Below are positions 42,609 to 50,926 of a stretch of DNA of 64,000 nucleotides, piece after piece. The stretch covers positions 25,533 to 89,532 of the forward strand of contig BEWT01000011.1 of the NCBI GenBank assembly GCA_003116855.1, read 5' to 3'. Each line of letters starts with the position of its first letter. The stretch's first letter is position 1. This stretch comes from Desulfurococcaceae archaeon AG1 (lineage in GTDB: Archaea; Thermoproteota; Thermoprotei_A; Sulfolobales; AG1). The translations under genes and the position numbers were made by a program. The notes beneath the pieces were generated by a model. That model did no database searches. It was not told the DNA's origin and saw only the letters and a program-made list of their open reading frames with translations.

Positions 42609-44447
42609 GTGCCCAGGTTGAAGGGTTTATGGGGTAAGGCTTTATGGGTGGATCTTTCTAGGAGGGAGGTTAGGGTTTGGGAGTATCCCGGGGATTATGC
42701 TGTTAACTACATCGGTGGGAGGGGTTTTGCTGCCAAGATCCTCTGGGACTTTCTACCTCCTGGCACTGATCCCTTGTCTCCCGATAATATTCTCATCTTC
42801 GCCGCAGGTCCCCTCACGGGTCTAGCTGTTAATAGTGGTAAGATTGTTGTTGCTGCTAAGAGTCCTCTCACAGGTGGCTATGGTGATGGTAATATCGGAT
42901 CTCAGTTTGGGATCGGGCTTAGGAGGTCTGGTTTCGATGCCCTGATCGTTACTGGGAGGGCTAGGAAGCCCTCGTATATCTATATTGAGAATGGCGAGGC
43001 CCATATACTAAGCGCTGAGGCTCTGTGGGGCTCTAGCGCTGTTGAGTGTGAGAGGAGGATTAAGGAGGTCCATGGCGGGGGTGTTGGTGTTGCCTGTATA
43101 GGGCCTGCGGGTGAGAATCTAGTCAAATTCTCTGTGGTTGTATCGCAGGCTGGGAGGGCTGGGGGTAGGCCTGGTATTGGTGCTGTTATGGGTAGTAAGA
43201 GGCTTAAGGCCGTTGCTGCTGTGGGTGATAAGGAGATCCCGGTAGCCGATCCTAGAGAGGTTAGGAAGCTATACGTAGACTCCGTAGGGGATATCAAGGG
43301 TAAGGATGGCTATGACTTCTGGGTTAGGCAGGGTACTATGGCTACTGTAGAGTGGGGTCAGACGGCATCTGTTCTCCCCGCATATAACTTCAGAGAGGGG
43401 GTTTTCGACGGCTATAGGTTGATAGACGGCTATTCCATGGAGGCTTCCAAGGTTGCCCTCAGATCATGCCCCCTCTGCGCAATGCCCTGTGGTAATGTTG
43501 TTGTTGATTCCGGGGGTAAGGAGGCTGAGCTTGACTATGAGAATGTCGCGATGCTCGGCTCCAACATAGGTTTAGCCCACCTTGGTCATGTGGCTAGGCT
43601 TAACAGGATTGCGGATGAGACGGGTATGGATACCATATCCCTCGGATCCGTTATAGCCTTCGCTATGGAGGCTTCCGAGAAGAAGCTTATTAAGGATAAG
43701 ATCGAGTGGGGCGATCACAAGGCTGCGGAGAGACTGGCAAGCGATATAGCGTATAGAAGGGGTTCTCTGGGAAGCCTCTTAGCAGAGGGGGTTAGGATTG
43801 CTTCAGAAAAGATCGGTGGAGGGTCGGGGGATTGGGCTATGCATGTCAAGGGCCTCGAGATCTCTGCATACGACTGCCACGCAGCCCCGGCAATGGCTCT
43901 GGCTTATGGGACATCACCTATAGGGGCTCATCATAAGGATGCATGGATAATATCGTGGGAGGTTAGGACAGGGAGGCATGAGTATAGCGAGGCTAAGGTG
44001 GATAAGCTTATAGAGCTCCAGAGACTAAGGGGAGGTATATTCGAGACCCTTGTGGCATGTAGATTCCCATGGATCGAGCTGGGCTTCGAGCTAGAATGGT
44101 ATCCAAGGATATTCAAAGCCGTAACAGGTAGAACGATAACGATGGAGGAGTTCTTAGAGGTAGCGGATAGAATATATACATTGATAAGAGCGCTATGGGT
44201 AAGGGAATACGGAACATGGGATCCCCAGATGGACACACCGCCAGCAAGATGGTTCAAAGAGCCTCTAACAAAAGGCCCGCTGGCAGGCGCAAAACTAGAT
44301 CTAGAGAAATACCACTGGATGCTCCAGAAATACTACGAGAAACGGGGATGGGATGAGAGAGGAATACCCAGGAAATCAACACTGAGAAAACTAGGGCTAG
44401 AATACACAATACCAGAGCTAGAGAAACGCGTAACACTGAAGGAATAA
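42609..44447 (+). CDS. aor: Tungsten-containing aldehyde:ferredoxin oxidoreductase
   Basis: 612 residues from GTG 42609 (VPRLKGLWGKALWVDLSRRE); the open frame reaches 42570, but that part is not family-like. Domain 1: YIGGRGFAAKILWD, AAGPLTGLAVNSGK, GGYGDGNIGSQFGIGLRRSG (pterin-binding). Fe-S ligands CPLCAMPC near residue 287 and a later Cys (VACRFPW near 483). Second pterin motif DETGMDTISLG. Oxidises aldehydes to acids with ferredoxin as acceptor. Downstream part has distinctly A-ending codons. Divergent from mobB. Confidence 0.9.
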   Translation: MPRLKGLWGKALWVDLSRREVRVWEYPGDYAVNYIGGRGFAAKILWDFLPPGTDPLSPDNILIFAAGPLTGLAVNSGKIVVAAKSPLTGGYGDGNIGSQFGIGLRRSGFDALIVTGRARKPSYIYIENGEAHILSAEALWGSSAVECERRIKEVHGGGVGVACIGPAGENLVKFSVVVSQAGRAGGRPGIGAVMGSKRLKAVAAVGDKEIPVADPREVRKLYVDSVGDIKGKDGYDFWVRQGTMATVEWGQTASVLPAYNFREGVFDGYRLIDGYSMEASKVALRSCPLCAMPCGNVVVDSGGKEAELDYENVAMLGSNIGLAHLGHVARLNRIADETGMDTISLGSVIAFAMEASEKKLIKDKIEWGDHKAAERLASDIAYRRGSLGSLLAEGVRIASEKIGGGSGDWAMHVKGLEISAYDCHAAPAMALAYGTSPIGAHHKDAWIISWEVRTGRHEYSEAKVDKLIELQRLRGGIFETLVACRFPWIELGFELEWYPRIFKAVTGRTITMEEFLEVADRIYTLIRALWVREYGTWDPQMDTPPARWFKEPLTKGPLAGAKLDLEKYHWMLQKYYEKRGWDERGIPRKSTLRKLGLEYTIPELEKRVTLKE

Positions 44448-44706
44448 CCTTCGAACCCTAAACCAGCAGGTCTGAGTCTACGTCCTATCCCCCTAAAACA
44501 GATCTCGAACCCCTAATGAGAAGATCCCAAGAGACGTGCGAAGCCAGGGGTAGGGTAGCCAGTAGCAGGCGTGCTGGTCACAGTGAAGCAATCCATGCGC
44601 GATCAATCTTTGTTTTCTCCATGGGGTCTATTATTTTTAAGGATTCTTCGTGTTGAAGGAAAGATGTTATAAATATGTGAGGGCAAGATCTACATATGTG
44701 GGTTGT
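44448..44706. other. Spacer with promoter of the small membrane protein
   Basis: No gene seen. GATGTTATAAATATG near 44663-44675 provides a TATA about 30 bp before ATG 44707. Confidence 0.35.
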
Positions 44707-45117
44707 ATGGGGTACTATAGAGCTGCCCTTGCGTTTTGCATAATGGGGAGTATATTCTTGACATTCGCGTTCGTTTTTGCTCTTTTCATGCAGTTCTCGC
44801 CACAATCAGGTTCTGGCTGGCTTGCCTCTATATTTGTTCCTATCGCAATTATAGTCTATGTTCTAGCACCATGGATTCTGGGCCTGATCTCCTTTCTCCT
44901 AGCATTTCTTCTCAGCATTGGTGAGAGATCAGCGGTTCTCGGATTATTCTTTGGATATGCCGCTGCTCTCCACGTAATTTTCATCGCGATCCTCTTTGTG
45001 GTTGGAGGCATATCTGGGCTGATCGGTGTGCTTCGCTCGGAGACCGGGATGGTGATGCTAGGGATCCCTGTCGTGGTAGCACTATTACTAGGGATCGCGG
45101 CTGCCAGGAGATTCTGA
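44707..45117 (+). CDS. Small four-helix membrane protein, intact copy
   Basis: 136 residues from ATG 44707 (MGYYRAALAFCIMGSIFLTF), chosen because the paralogue at 39742 starts identically and the TATA fits. Four hydrophobic stretches, each ending near glycine-rich turns; C-terminal VVALLLGIAAARRF. No family recognised; similar in layout to DUF4064-like proteins and to the gene at 60542. Confidence 0.6.
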   Translation: MGYYRAALAFCIMGSIFLTFAFVFALFMQFSPQSGSGWLASIFVPIAIIVYVLAPWILGLISFLLAFLLSIGERSAVLGLFFGYAAALHVIFIAILFVVGGISGLIGVLRSETGMVMLGIPVVVALLLGIAAARRF

Positions 45118-45409
45118 ACGTGATCACCTTGACCAGGAGAGGAAGAAGCATTGCGACCCCCTTTTTGTCTCGATAATTAGATCTGACCGTTGTAGTTATT
45201 CGAGAATCATAACTATGCTGGGGATCTTTTACTGGGTAGTCTGTATCTTTCTTCTATCTATTTTAGAGACGCTCTACGGGCGTCTTTATAACGATAAACA
45301 TGTTTTAATATGTAAAGCTAGCTAGTGTGTTTGTTCCTAGATCTCTCTTGATCGGTTTACTTTATAAAACATATTAGGTGTGGTGCGGTGATTCTTGTGG
45401 TGTGGTTGT

Positions 45410-46393
45410 GTGATTAGAGGTTTGCATCATATAACTGCTCTTGCTAGCGATCCTCAGGTTAATCTTGATTTCTATGTGGGTGTTTTGGGGTTGAGGCTTG
45501 TTAAGATCAGTGTTAACCAGGATGATCCTGGTGTTTATCATTTCTTCTATGCTGATGAGAAGGGCTCTCCCGGAACTGATCTCACCTTCTTCCCCTATGT
45601 TGGTATCGATAGAGGTGTGCTTGGCTATGGCGTTTCTACCAGGGTTTATTTCTCGATACCCCTTGACTCGCTTGATTACTGGCTTGAGAGGCTTAGAAGT
45701 TTTGGTATCCATTATAGTGAGCCTAGGAGGACTGAGGATGGTGTTGTGGTTGAGTTCAACGGGCCTGATGATTTTCCCCTAGCCCTTGTGGCTCATAAGG
45801 AGGCTGATGATAAGGAGATCTATCCGTGGAGGGATAGCCCTGTTCCTAGCGAGCATTTCCTCAGAGGCTTCCATAAGGCCGAGATCACGGTTATAAGTTG
45901 TAAGCATAGCGGCTGGTTCTTGGAAGAGGTGCTGGGGTTTAGAAAGATCCGCGAGGGGAGTGATAGTGCTAGATATGCTGCTGGGGATGGGGGTTCGGGA
46001 TCTATTATAGATGTTCTATGCCCACCAGGGCTTAGCACTGGCTACGTTGGTGCTGGAACCGTGCACCATATTGCTTGGAGCGTTGATGGGGATCGAGAGC
46101 AGGTTTTCTATAGAGAAAGGCTCTCAAGACTGGGCTTTGGGGTAACCCCTGTTATTGATAGGAAGTGGTTCAGATCGATATACTTCAGAGAACCTGGCCA
46201 CGTGCTATACGAGATAGCAACCAAAGGCCCTGGGTTTGATGTTGACGAGCCTCCGGAAAGGCTTGGCAGCGATCTAGTACTCCCAGAATGGCTCGAGCCC
46301 CAGAGGGGCTGGATTGAGAGGATACTGCCCCAGATAAGGCTGCCCAATGGCAAGAAGATCCCTTCTAGATATGTTGACAGAAATCCACGCTAG
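45410..46393 (+). CDS. Ring-cleaving dioxygenase-like VOC protein (MhqO type)
   Basis: 327 residues from GTG 45410 (VIRGLHHITALASDPQ); a TTG five codons earlier is possible. Two vicinal-oxygen-chelate modules: the first holds GLHHITA and TRVYFSIP, the second HKAEITVISCK, GTVHHIAWSVD and HVLYEIATKGPG, giving metal ligands His/His/Glu. MhqO-type proteins cleave or detoxify hydroquinone/catechol-like rings. The next gene is an MhqD-like hydrolase, matching the mhqOD arrangement of Bacillus. Substrate unknown. Confidence 0.82.
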   Translation: MIRGLHHITALASDPQVNLDFYVGVLGLRLVKISVNQDDPGVYHFFYADEKGSPGTDLTFFPYVGIDRGVLGYGVSTRVYFSIPLDSLDYWLERLRSFGIHYSEPRRTEDGVVVEFNGPDDFPLALVAHKEADDKEIYPWRDSPVPSEHFLRGFHKAEITVISCKHSGWFLEEVLGFRKIREGSDSARYAAGDGGSGSIIDVLCPPGLSTGYVGAGTVHHIAWSVDGDREQVFYRERLSRLGFGVTPVIDRKWFRSIYFREPGHVLYEIATKGPGFDVDEPPERLGSDLVLPEWLEPQRGWIERILPQIRLPNGKKIPSRYVDRNPR

Positions 46394-46430
46394 TGTGTGT
46401 AGATAGCATGTCGCTATATATAAACCAGCT

Positions 46431-47141
46431 ATGACATTGAGCGGAGGGTCTTGGTTGGAGCCTATAAGGGGAGAGATCCTTGGTTATAAATATATATACA
46501 TAGGCTCTAGGAATAGCTATACATTACTCCTCCTACACGGGACAGGAGGGAGTGAAGAGGATCTCGTACCCCTAGCAAGAGCCATAGACCCTGATGCGGG
46601 TATTCTAAGCCCTAGGGGTAAGGTTGTTGAGAACGGAATGCATAGGTTCTTTCGCAGGCTCGCTCCCGGGGTATATGATCTTGATGATCTTAGATACAGG
46701 GCTGAAGAGCTTGGTGATTTTATAGAGATAGCCTCTCACCAACACGGTTTCGATAGATCTAGGCTAATAGCTCTGGGCTATTCAAACGGGGCTAACATTG
46801 CCATCGCAACAATGCTGCTGAGACCAGGATCTATGGCTGGAGCAATCCTCATAAGACCATACTTCCCCGTAGATCTCGGTGTAAAGCCTGATCTAAAGGG
46901 TAAGGAGATCCTCATAACAGCTGGGGAGAAGGACCCCATAGCACCCCTAGGATCGGTTCTAGAACTTGGCGAGAAACTCAAAGCCCTAGGAGCATCCGTA
47001 GAGCTCAAAGTGATAGCTGCTGACCATGGGATCGTGAGAAGCGATATAGAGACTATAAAAACATGGCTCCCAAAAACATATGAGAAGATCAAAGGCAAGC
47101 CAGGTAAACCGGATCCAAGCTCTCTAGCCGATATTTATTAA
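46431..47141 (+). CDS. Alpha/beta hydrolase, MhqD/carboxylesterase type
   Basis: 236 residues. Oxyanion loop LLLLHGTGGSEEDLVPLA, nucleophile Ser in ALGYSNGANIAIA, Asp in GEKDPIAPL, His in AADHGI. The pattern PRG...FFRRLAPGVYD is that of MhqD. Operon with the MhqO-like dioxygenase (38 bp) and the Rieske protein (8 bp). Confidence 0.86.
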   Translation: MTLSGGSWLEPIRGEILGYKYIYIGSRNSYTLLLLHGTGGSEEDLVPLARAIDPDAGILSPRGKVVENGMHRFFRRLAPGVYDLDDLRYRAEELGDFIEIASHQHGFDRSRLIALGYSNGANIAIATMLLRPGSMAGAILIRPYFPVDLGVKPDLKGKEILITAGEKDPIAPLGSVLELGEKLKALGASVELKVIAADHGIVRSDIETIKTWLPKTYEKIKGKPGKPDPSSLADIY

Positions 47142-47149
47142 CCCAGCCA

Positions 47150-47506
47150 TTGCTACTCTTGAGTGTGGACAGCATGGCATGGAGAAGGGTTTTCTCCGAA
47201 AAAGCCCTCGAAGCTGCTGGGGGATCTGTTGCTGTTAAGGTTGATGATAAGGTGATCTTCGTAGCAAAGGTGGGGGATAAGCTATACGCTATCGATGCCG
47301 TGTGCACCCATGTGAAATGTATTCTAGGGAGCCTTGATAGGGAGAGGCTCACGGTTAGGTGTTGGTGCCATGGTGCTGTCTTTGATCTTAGGAGTGGCAG
47401 TATGATCGAGCCTCCAAGCGTTGCTCCCAACTTCCCCAAGGAGAAGATGGGCCTGAGGGTATTCAATGCTAGGATTAATAATGGGTGGGTCGAGCTAGAT
47501 ATCTAG
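47150..47506 (+). CDS. Rieske [2Fe-2S] ferredoxin
   Basis: 111-119 residues; ATG 47174 (MAWRRVFSEKALE) is the better start, the TTG-type start 47150 adds eight. Cluster motifs CTHVKC and CWCHGAVFDLRSG (C-x-H ... C-x2-H). Follows dioxygenase and hydrolase genes; may be their electron donor. No signal peptide, so cytoplasmic. Confidence 0.88.
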   Translation: MLLLSVDSMAWRRVFSEKALEAAGGSVAVKVDDKVIFVAKVGDKLYAIDAVCTHVKCILGSLDRERLTVRCWCHGAVFDLRSGSMIEPPSVAPNFPKEKMGLRVFNARINNGWVELDI

Positions 47507-47534
47507 ATCTCGCAACCATTATAACCTCTAGCTG

Positions 47535-47879
47535 GGGGTTCGGGCTTCATTGCGGTTGATATCGCTTGATATCAACCGCTCTTCCCTTGGCTTCATAGGC
47601 CTCAGAACCCCTTTCGTTGGAGCCCATATCATTGGCCTCCACCCATTCGGGGTGACCCCTACCCACAGCTCCCCTTCATAGATTTTCTCTGGTTCATTGC
47701 TGTGGGGAAACCCCACATCCTGGTTTTTATTTATCCCACCCCTCGGGTCTTTATCCCCACCCTCATTGTTGGGCGGGCGTCCCATAGAATAACAGGGCTT
47801 ATATAATGTTCCATCATTGCAGAACTGCGATTCAATATCAATCCTTATAAACCATCATGAAACTCGAAGCAGCTGGCTA
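47535..47879 (-). mobile_element. Small palindromic IS200/IS605-type element, copy 2
   Basis: 345 bp, inverted relative to 39908-40261 and mostly collinear. The right end begins GGGGTTCGGGCTTCATTGCGG, followed by hairpin CGGTTGATAT-cgctt-ATATCAACCG-like arms. The left end closes CAGCTGGCTA. The coding tail has GVTPNGWRPMIWAPTKGVLR with mostly conservative changes relative to copy 1. Located directly after the Rieske gene. Confidence 0.7.
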
Positions 47880-48050
47880 CGGCGGCGAGCCCAGGGTTTA
47901 GGGAGATCTGTTATGGTTATGTATTCTGTGTCTCCATGGTAGCTGTACCTTTGTTACATAGGCTGGATATGGTGTTCAGGCTCGACAGTAGTTGATAACA
48001 AACAATATTAACCGCAATGAAAGCCAAACCCCCTCTAAATAGGTTTATTG
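47880..48050. other. Spacer with element fragment
   Basis: Apart from the right-end fragment at 47989-48032, no gene or strong signal is visible. Confidence 0.3.
47989..48032 (+). mobile_element. Right-end fragment of the palindromic element
   Basis: GTTGATAacaaacaaTATTAAC then CGCAATGAAAGCCAAACCCC match the hairpin and terminus of copies 1 and 2, with drift. It lies 18 bases from the following methyltransferase stop. Confidence 0.5.
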
Positions 48051-48677
48051 TTACAAGTTCTCCTTGACAGCTATTAATATTCCAGCCTCTGTTGGTATTA
48101 TTGTTGATTTCCAGGGTTTATTCTCGGCTTTTTCAAAGAGTTCTCTTGGAGGAGGCTTTGGATGTATAGCATTATGAAATGCCGTTATCCCTCCAGTCCT
48201 GAGGGGTTTTCTTAAGGCGTCTAAGACCTCTGGGTATCTATCCTTTTCAATGTCTATAAAAGCGTAGTCCACGCTCTCCTCCTCTAAATTTTCTAAGTAC
48301 TTGACAGCATCGCCTTTAACCACGTCTACTTCTACATTCTTCACTCCAAGGCTTTCCAAAACCCATTTTAAGTTCTTACCGAGTTTCTCAAACCTATCGT
48401 TCTTAATCTCTAAAGCCACCACCTTACAGTTTTCCAAGCACCTCTCAGAAACCCCAGCTATTATCCAGAGTGTTGAGTAACCTATGCCGGCTCCCGCATC
48501 CAAAGCTAGAGTGTTCCTACTCTTAGAGGCTATGAAAGCCAGACTCATAATGATGAGGCCATCGGTAAAGGACACCGCGGGTATGCCGTATGAAACGGAT
48601 TCCCTATAGAGATCCTCGGAAAGCTTCAAAAGTCTCTCGAAACTAATGAAATCCTCTAAACCCAAGCCTCTAACCAC
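48051..48677 (-). CDS. Class I SAM-dependent methyltransferase, O-methyltransferase-like
   Basis: 208 residues. TDGLIIMSLAFIA, motif I LALDAGAGIGYSTLWIIAG near residue 59, CKVVALEIKNDRFEKLGKN, DYAFIDIEKDRYPEVLDALR and GGITAFHNAIHP as in caffeoyl-CoA/catechol O-methyltransferase-like proteins. Substrate unknown; no operon partner. Short leader at 48678-48690. Confidence 0.7.
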   Translation of the reverse strand: MVRGLGLEDFISFERLLKLSEDLYRESVSYGIPAVSFTDGLIIMSLAFIASKSRNTLALDAGAGIGYSTLWIIAGVSERCLENCKVVALEIKNDRFEKLGKNLKWVLESLGVKNVEVDVVKGDAVKYLENLEEESVDYAFIDIEKDRYPEVLDALRKPLRTGGITAFHNAIHPKPPPRELFEKAENKPWKSTIIPTEAGILIAVKENL

Positions 48678-48889
48678 CCACAGGGTATACGACCCCTTCA
48701 GGATTTAAACTTTCAATGCGCACCAATCCTATAAGGTAGTATAGGAGCCCCTTGGGAGGAGATCTGATCCCCCTCAACTTAAGATATACTTTACCTCTAG
48801 CCTCCCAGAGATTTCGGGCTTAGGATCCCAGGCTTGGGGGTTAGAGGTTCGGCTATCGGGTTTTTGATCCTTGTGGGGCTTGATCTTGG

Positions 48890-49225
48890 TTAGGGTTTGG
48901 GGCTGGTTTTTATCGATCTATATAGTTCTTCTATTCTTAGCGCTAGCTCTATATCCCATTGTGTTATTCCTCCAGCGTCGTGGGTTGTTAGGGATACTTT
49001 CACGTTGTTATAGTTGAATATACATATATCTGGGTGGTGTTCCATCTCTTCAGCTATATCCTTAACCCTCTCTATGAAGTTCACGGCTTCTACGAAGTCT
49101 TTGAATCTATAGCGCTTTACTATCGATCTAACCTTACCCCTAGTGATCCTCCATCCTCTCAATCCTTTGCTCCTAAGCTCCTCCTTGATCTCCTCTATGT
49201 TTTTGAAGGGCTCTCTGGGGAGCAT
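48890..49225 (-). CDS. 4a-hydroxytetrahydrobiopterin dehydratase (pterin carbinolamine dehydratase)
   Basis: 111 residues. Diagnostic EEMEHHPDICIFNYNNVKVS and LTTHDAGGITQWDIELA. Recycles hydroxylated pterins or serves as moco-related or regulatory protein. In many archaea the folate/pterin substrate differs, so the physiological role is uncertain. Start ATG 49225. Confidence 0.9.
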   Translation of the reverse strand: MLPREPFKNIEEIKEELRSKGLRGWRITRGKVRSIVKRYRFKDFVEAVNFIERVKDIAEEMEHHPDICIFNYNNVKVSLTTHDAGGITQWDIELALRIEELYRSIKTSPKP

Positions 49226-49548
49226 AGCACCACATCATATATGCTCTGCACAGAGGCTAATATAGAGCTTCAATAAGAGTGGGGGAAGCATTGATAAAGA
49301 AAAGAAAGGAAGAGGAAAAAGAAAAAAGAAAGACAAGAAAAAGATAAATCGCGTTGAGAAAGGTTTTCCCGATCCCAGGCTATTGGTAAGAGGGTAGGTT
49401 TATCGTAATAGCAGTGTGAATATTCAGATACCAGGATAGGATGTTCCCATAGGATCGCTCATGACTCTTAAGCAGTAGCCAGCTGTTTCGGATTTCATGA
49501 TGGTTTATAAGGATCGATATTGATATTGAATTTGTCTCTGTAGGAGTA
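49226..49548. other. Purine-rich spacer
   Basis: 49294-49350 is nearly all A and G on the plus strand (AAAGGAAGAGGAAAAAG and similar). The region 49476-49531 is an element left end. No gene seen. Confidence 0.45.
49476..49531 (+). mobile_element. Left-end fragment of the palindromic element
   Basis: TAGCCAGCTGTTTCGG and ATTTCATGATGGTTTATAAG and GATATTGATATTGAAT match the left ends of copies 1 and 2. Nothing of the right end follows. Confidence 0.55.
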
Positions 49549-50484
49549 CTATACTAGAACTAAATGTTCTTTTGAGAAACCGCTAAAGCCCTCGAGATCT
49601 AGTCTATATGCTGCTGCATATGCGTTATAATATGGTGCTCCTTTTCTGGAGAATATTGTTAGAACCCGTGCTCCATGGTTAAGCTTATACCCTTCCCGCA
49701 CAGCTTCATGCCCCCTTACTATTATTTTCACACCGGTTTTCTTGATGAACTCGTTTGTTATCGCCTCTCCCCAGAGGAATCCTGCGCCCCTTGGTGATGA
49801 CGCATAGCCTATATCAGGATCCTCTGTAGGATCGTTACACAGGATCTCCTCCAATGTCCTCTTGTCATGATCGGCATCTAGAATGCATCTAAAATCAGAC
49901 CAATAGCTTGTGGTTGATAGAACCGGTATTCCTCCGTGGAGAAACACTACTGTATCTCTATATATCGCAGCATATGGAAGCAGATCAAATATCCCTCTGG
50001 AAATCCCATATATCTCATCACCCTCACCACCATATATAGCTCTAAGGATCTCTGGATAATCATGAGGATGTACAGGGAGAAAATCAAGGCTCTTTATCTC
50101 GTGATTACCTCTAAGAGTTATCACATTCCCTCTATATCTCTTTTTGAGGAGGGCTATGAATAGCATTGTTTCGAGCTGCTTATCCCCTCTATCAATATAG
50201 TCCCCTAGAAATACTAGGAGCCCGCCGTCCTTAAGGATCTTCTCTACATCTATATAACTTAATATCTGAACCAACGTATCTAGATCACCGTGTATATCGC
50301 CTATAACTATCGCCTCACGGTATTTATGGGGCTCTATCTCGACAAGACCTTTAGGTCTCTTCCTCGACATATGCTCCTCCATCAACACCTCTTTGAGACT
50401 CATCAGCTCCAATATAACTTCTCTAGGTTTCTTTACCAGGCTTGTTATTTCCCTTTCCAGATCTCGTAGCATCTTCCATGCCAC
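49549..50484 (-). CDS. PPP-family serine/threonine protein phosphatase
   Basis: 311 residues. Full set of metallophosphatase motifs: VIGDIHGDLDTLVQ, FLGDYIDRGDKQ, ITLRGNHEIKSLDF, VVFLHGGIPVLS, IIVRGHEAVREGYKLN. Di-metal PP1/PP2A-like catalytic domain as in PP1-arch1/2. An N-terminal helical stretch of about 55 residues precedes it. Dephosphorylates Ser/Thr proteins; no kinase neighbour. Confidence 0.92.
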   Translation of the reverse strand: MAWKMLRDLEREITSLVKKPREVILELMSLKEVLMEEHMSRKRPKGLVEIEPHKYREAIVIGDIHGDLDTLVQILSYIDVEKILKDGGLLVFLGDYIDRGDKQLETMLFIALLKKRYRGNVITLRGNHEIKSLDFLPVHPHDYPEILRAIYGGEGDEIYGISRGIFDLLPYAAIYRDTVVFLHGGIPVLSTTSYWSDFRCILDADHDKRTLEEILCNDPTEDPDIGYASSPRGAGFLWGEAITNEFIKKTGVKIIVRGHEAVREGYKLNHGARVLTIFSRKGAPYYNAYAAAYRLDLEGFSGFSKEHLVLV

Positions 50485-50926
50485 GTTTAGAGGTTCTGGA
50501 AGGTATATATTTGGATGCGGCTTAGGTAGAGTTCCTCCGTGACTCTGGTTAGATATCTACCTACACCGTGTTCACATACCATAACACCATGGATCCTCCT
50601 TCTAGGAAGAGCCCGGACTGTTTGCACTGGAGAGTAGGATATACTCCTCTATGGAGTAGTGGCAGGAGTCCACGAAATGCTGTGCAAAGCGTATGAGCTT
50701 CAATAGATCTTCAGGATCCGGATTCTCTGTGGAGAGGGTTTGTTTGGTCGCTTAACCCGCCTCAATGCTGTCCAGGTTCTGGTGGTTATCGCTGCCCAGG
50801 GTTAGGTATTTTAGAAGCCGTTGTGCTGATCCTCTATAGAATAGGTTTGGGGAGCTGTTGAGAGAGTATCTAGAGATAGTTACATATGGGGAGCGTGGAG
50901 TTTTTATCTAGCCTGGTATTTGCCTT
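50485..50926. other. Intergenic, no gene seen
   Basis: About 440 bp between the phosphatase and the radical SAM gene. No frame longer than about 40 codons is convincing, and there is no repeat that I recognise. Confidence 0.35.

Noticed and set aside
44448..44475. tRNA-like CCTTCGAACCC after the AOR stop
   Set aside because: No cloverleaf can be drawn.
47528..47785. 85-codon minus-strand frame in element copy 2
   Set aside because: Kept as the TnpB-like tail of a mobile element and not as an independent gene.
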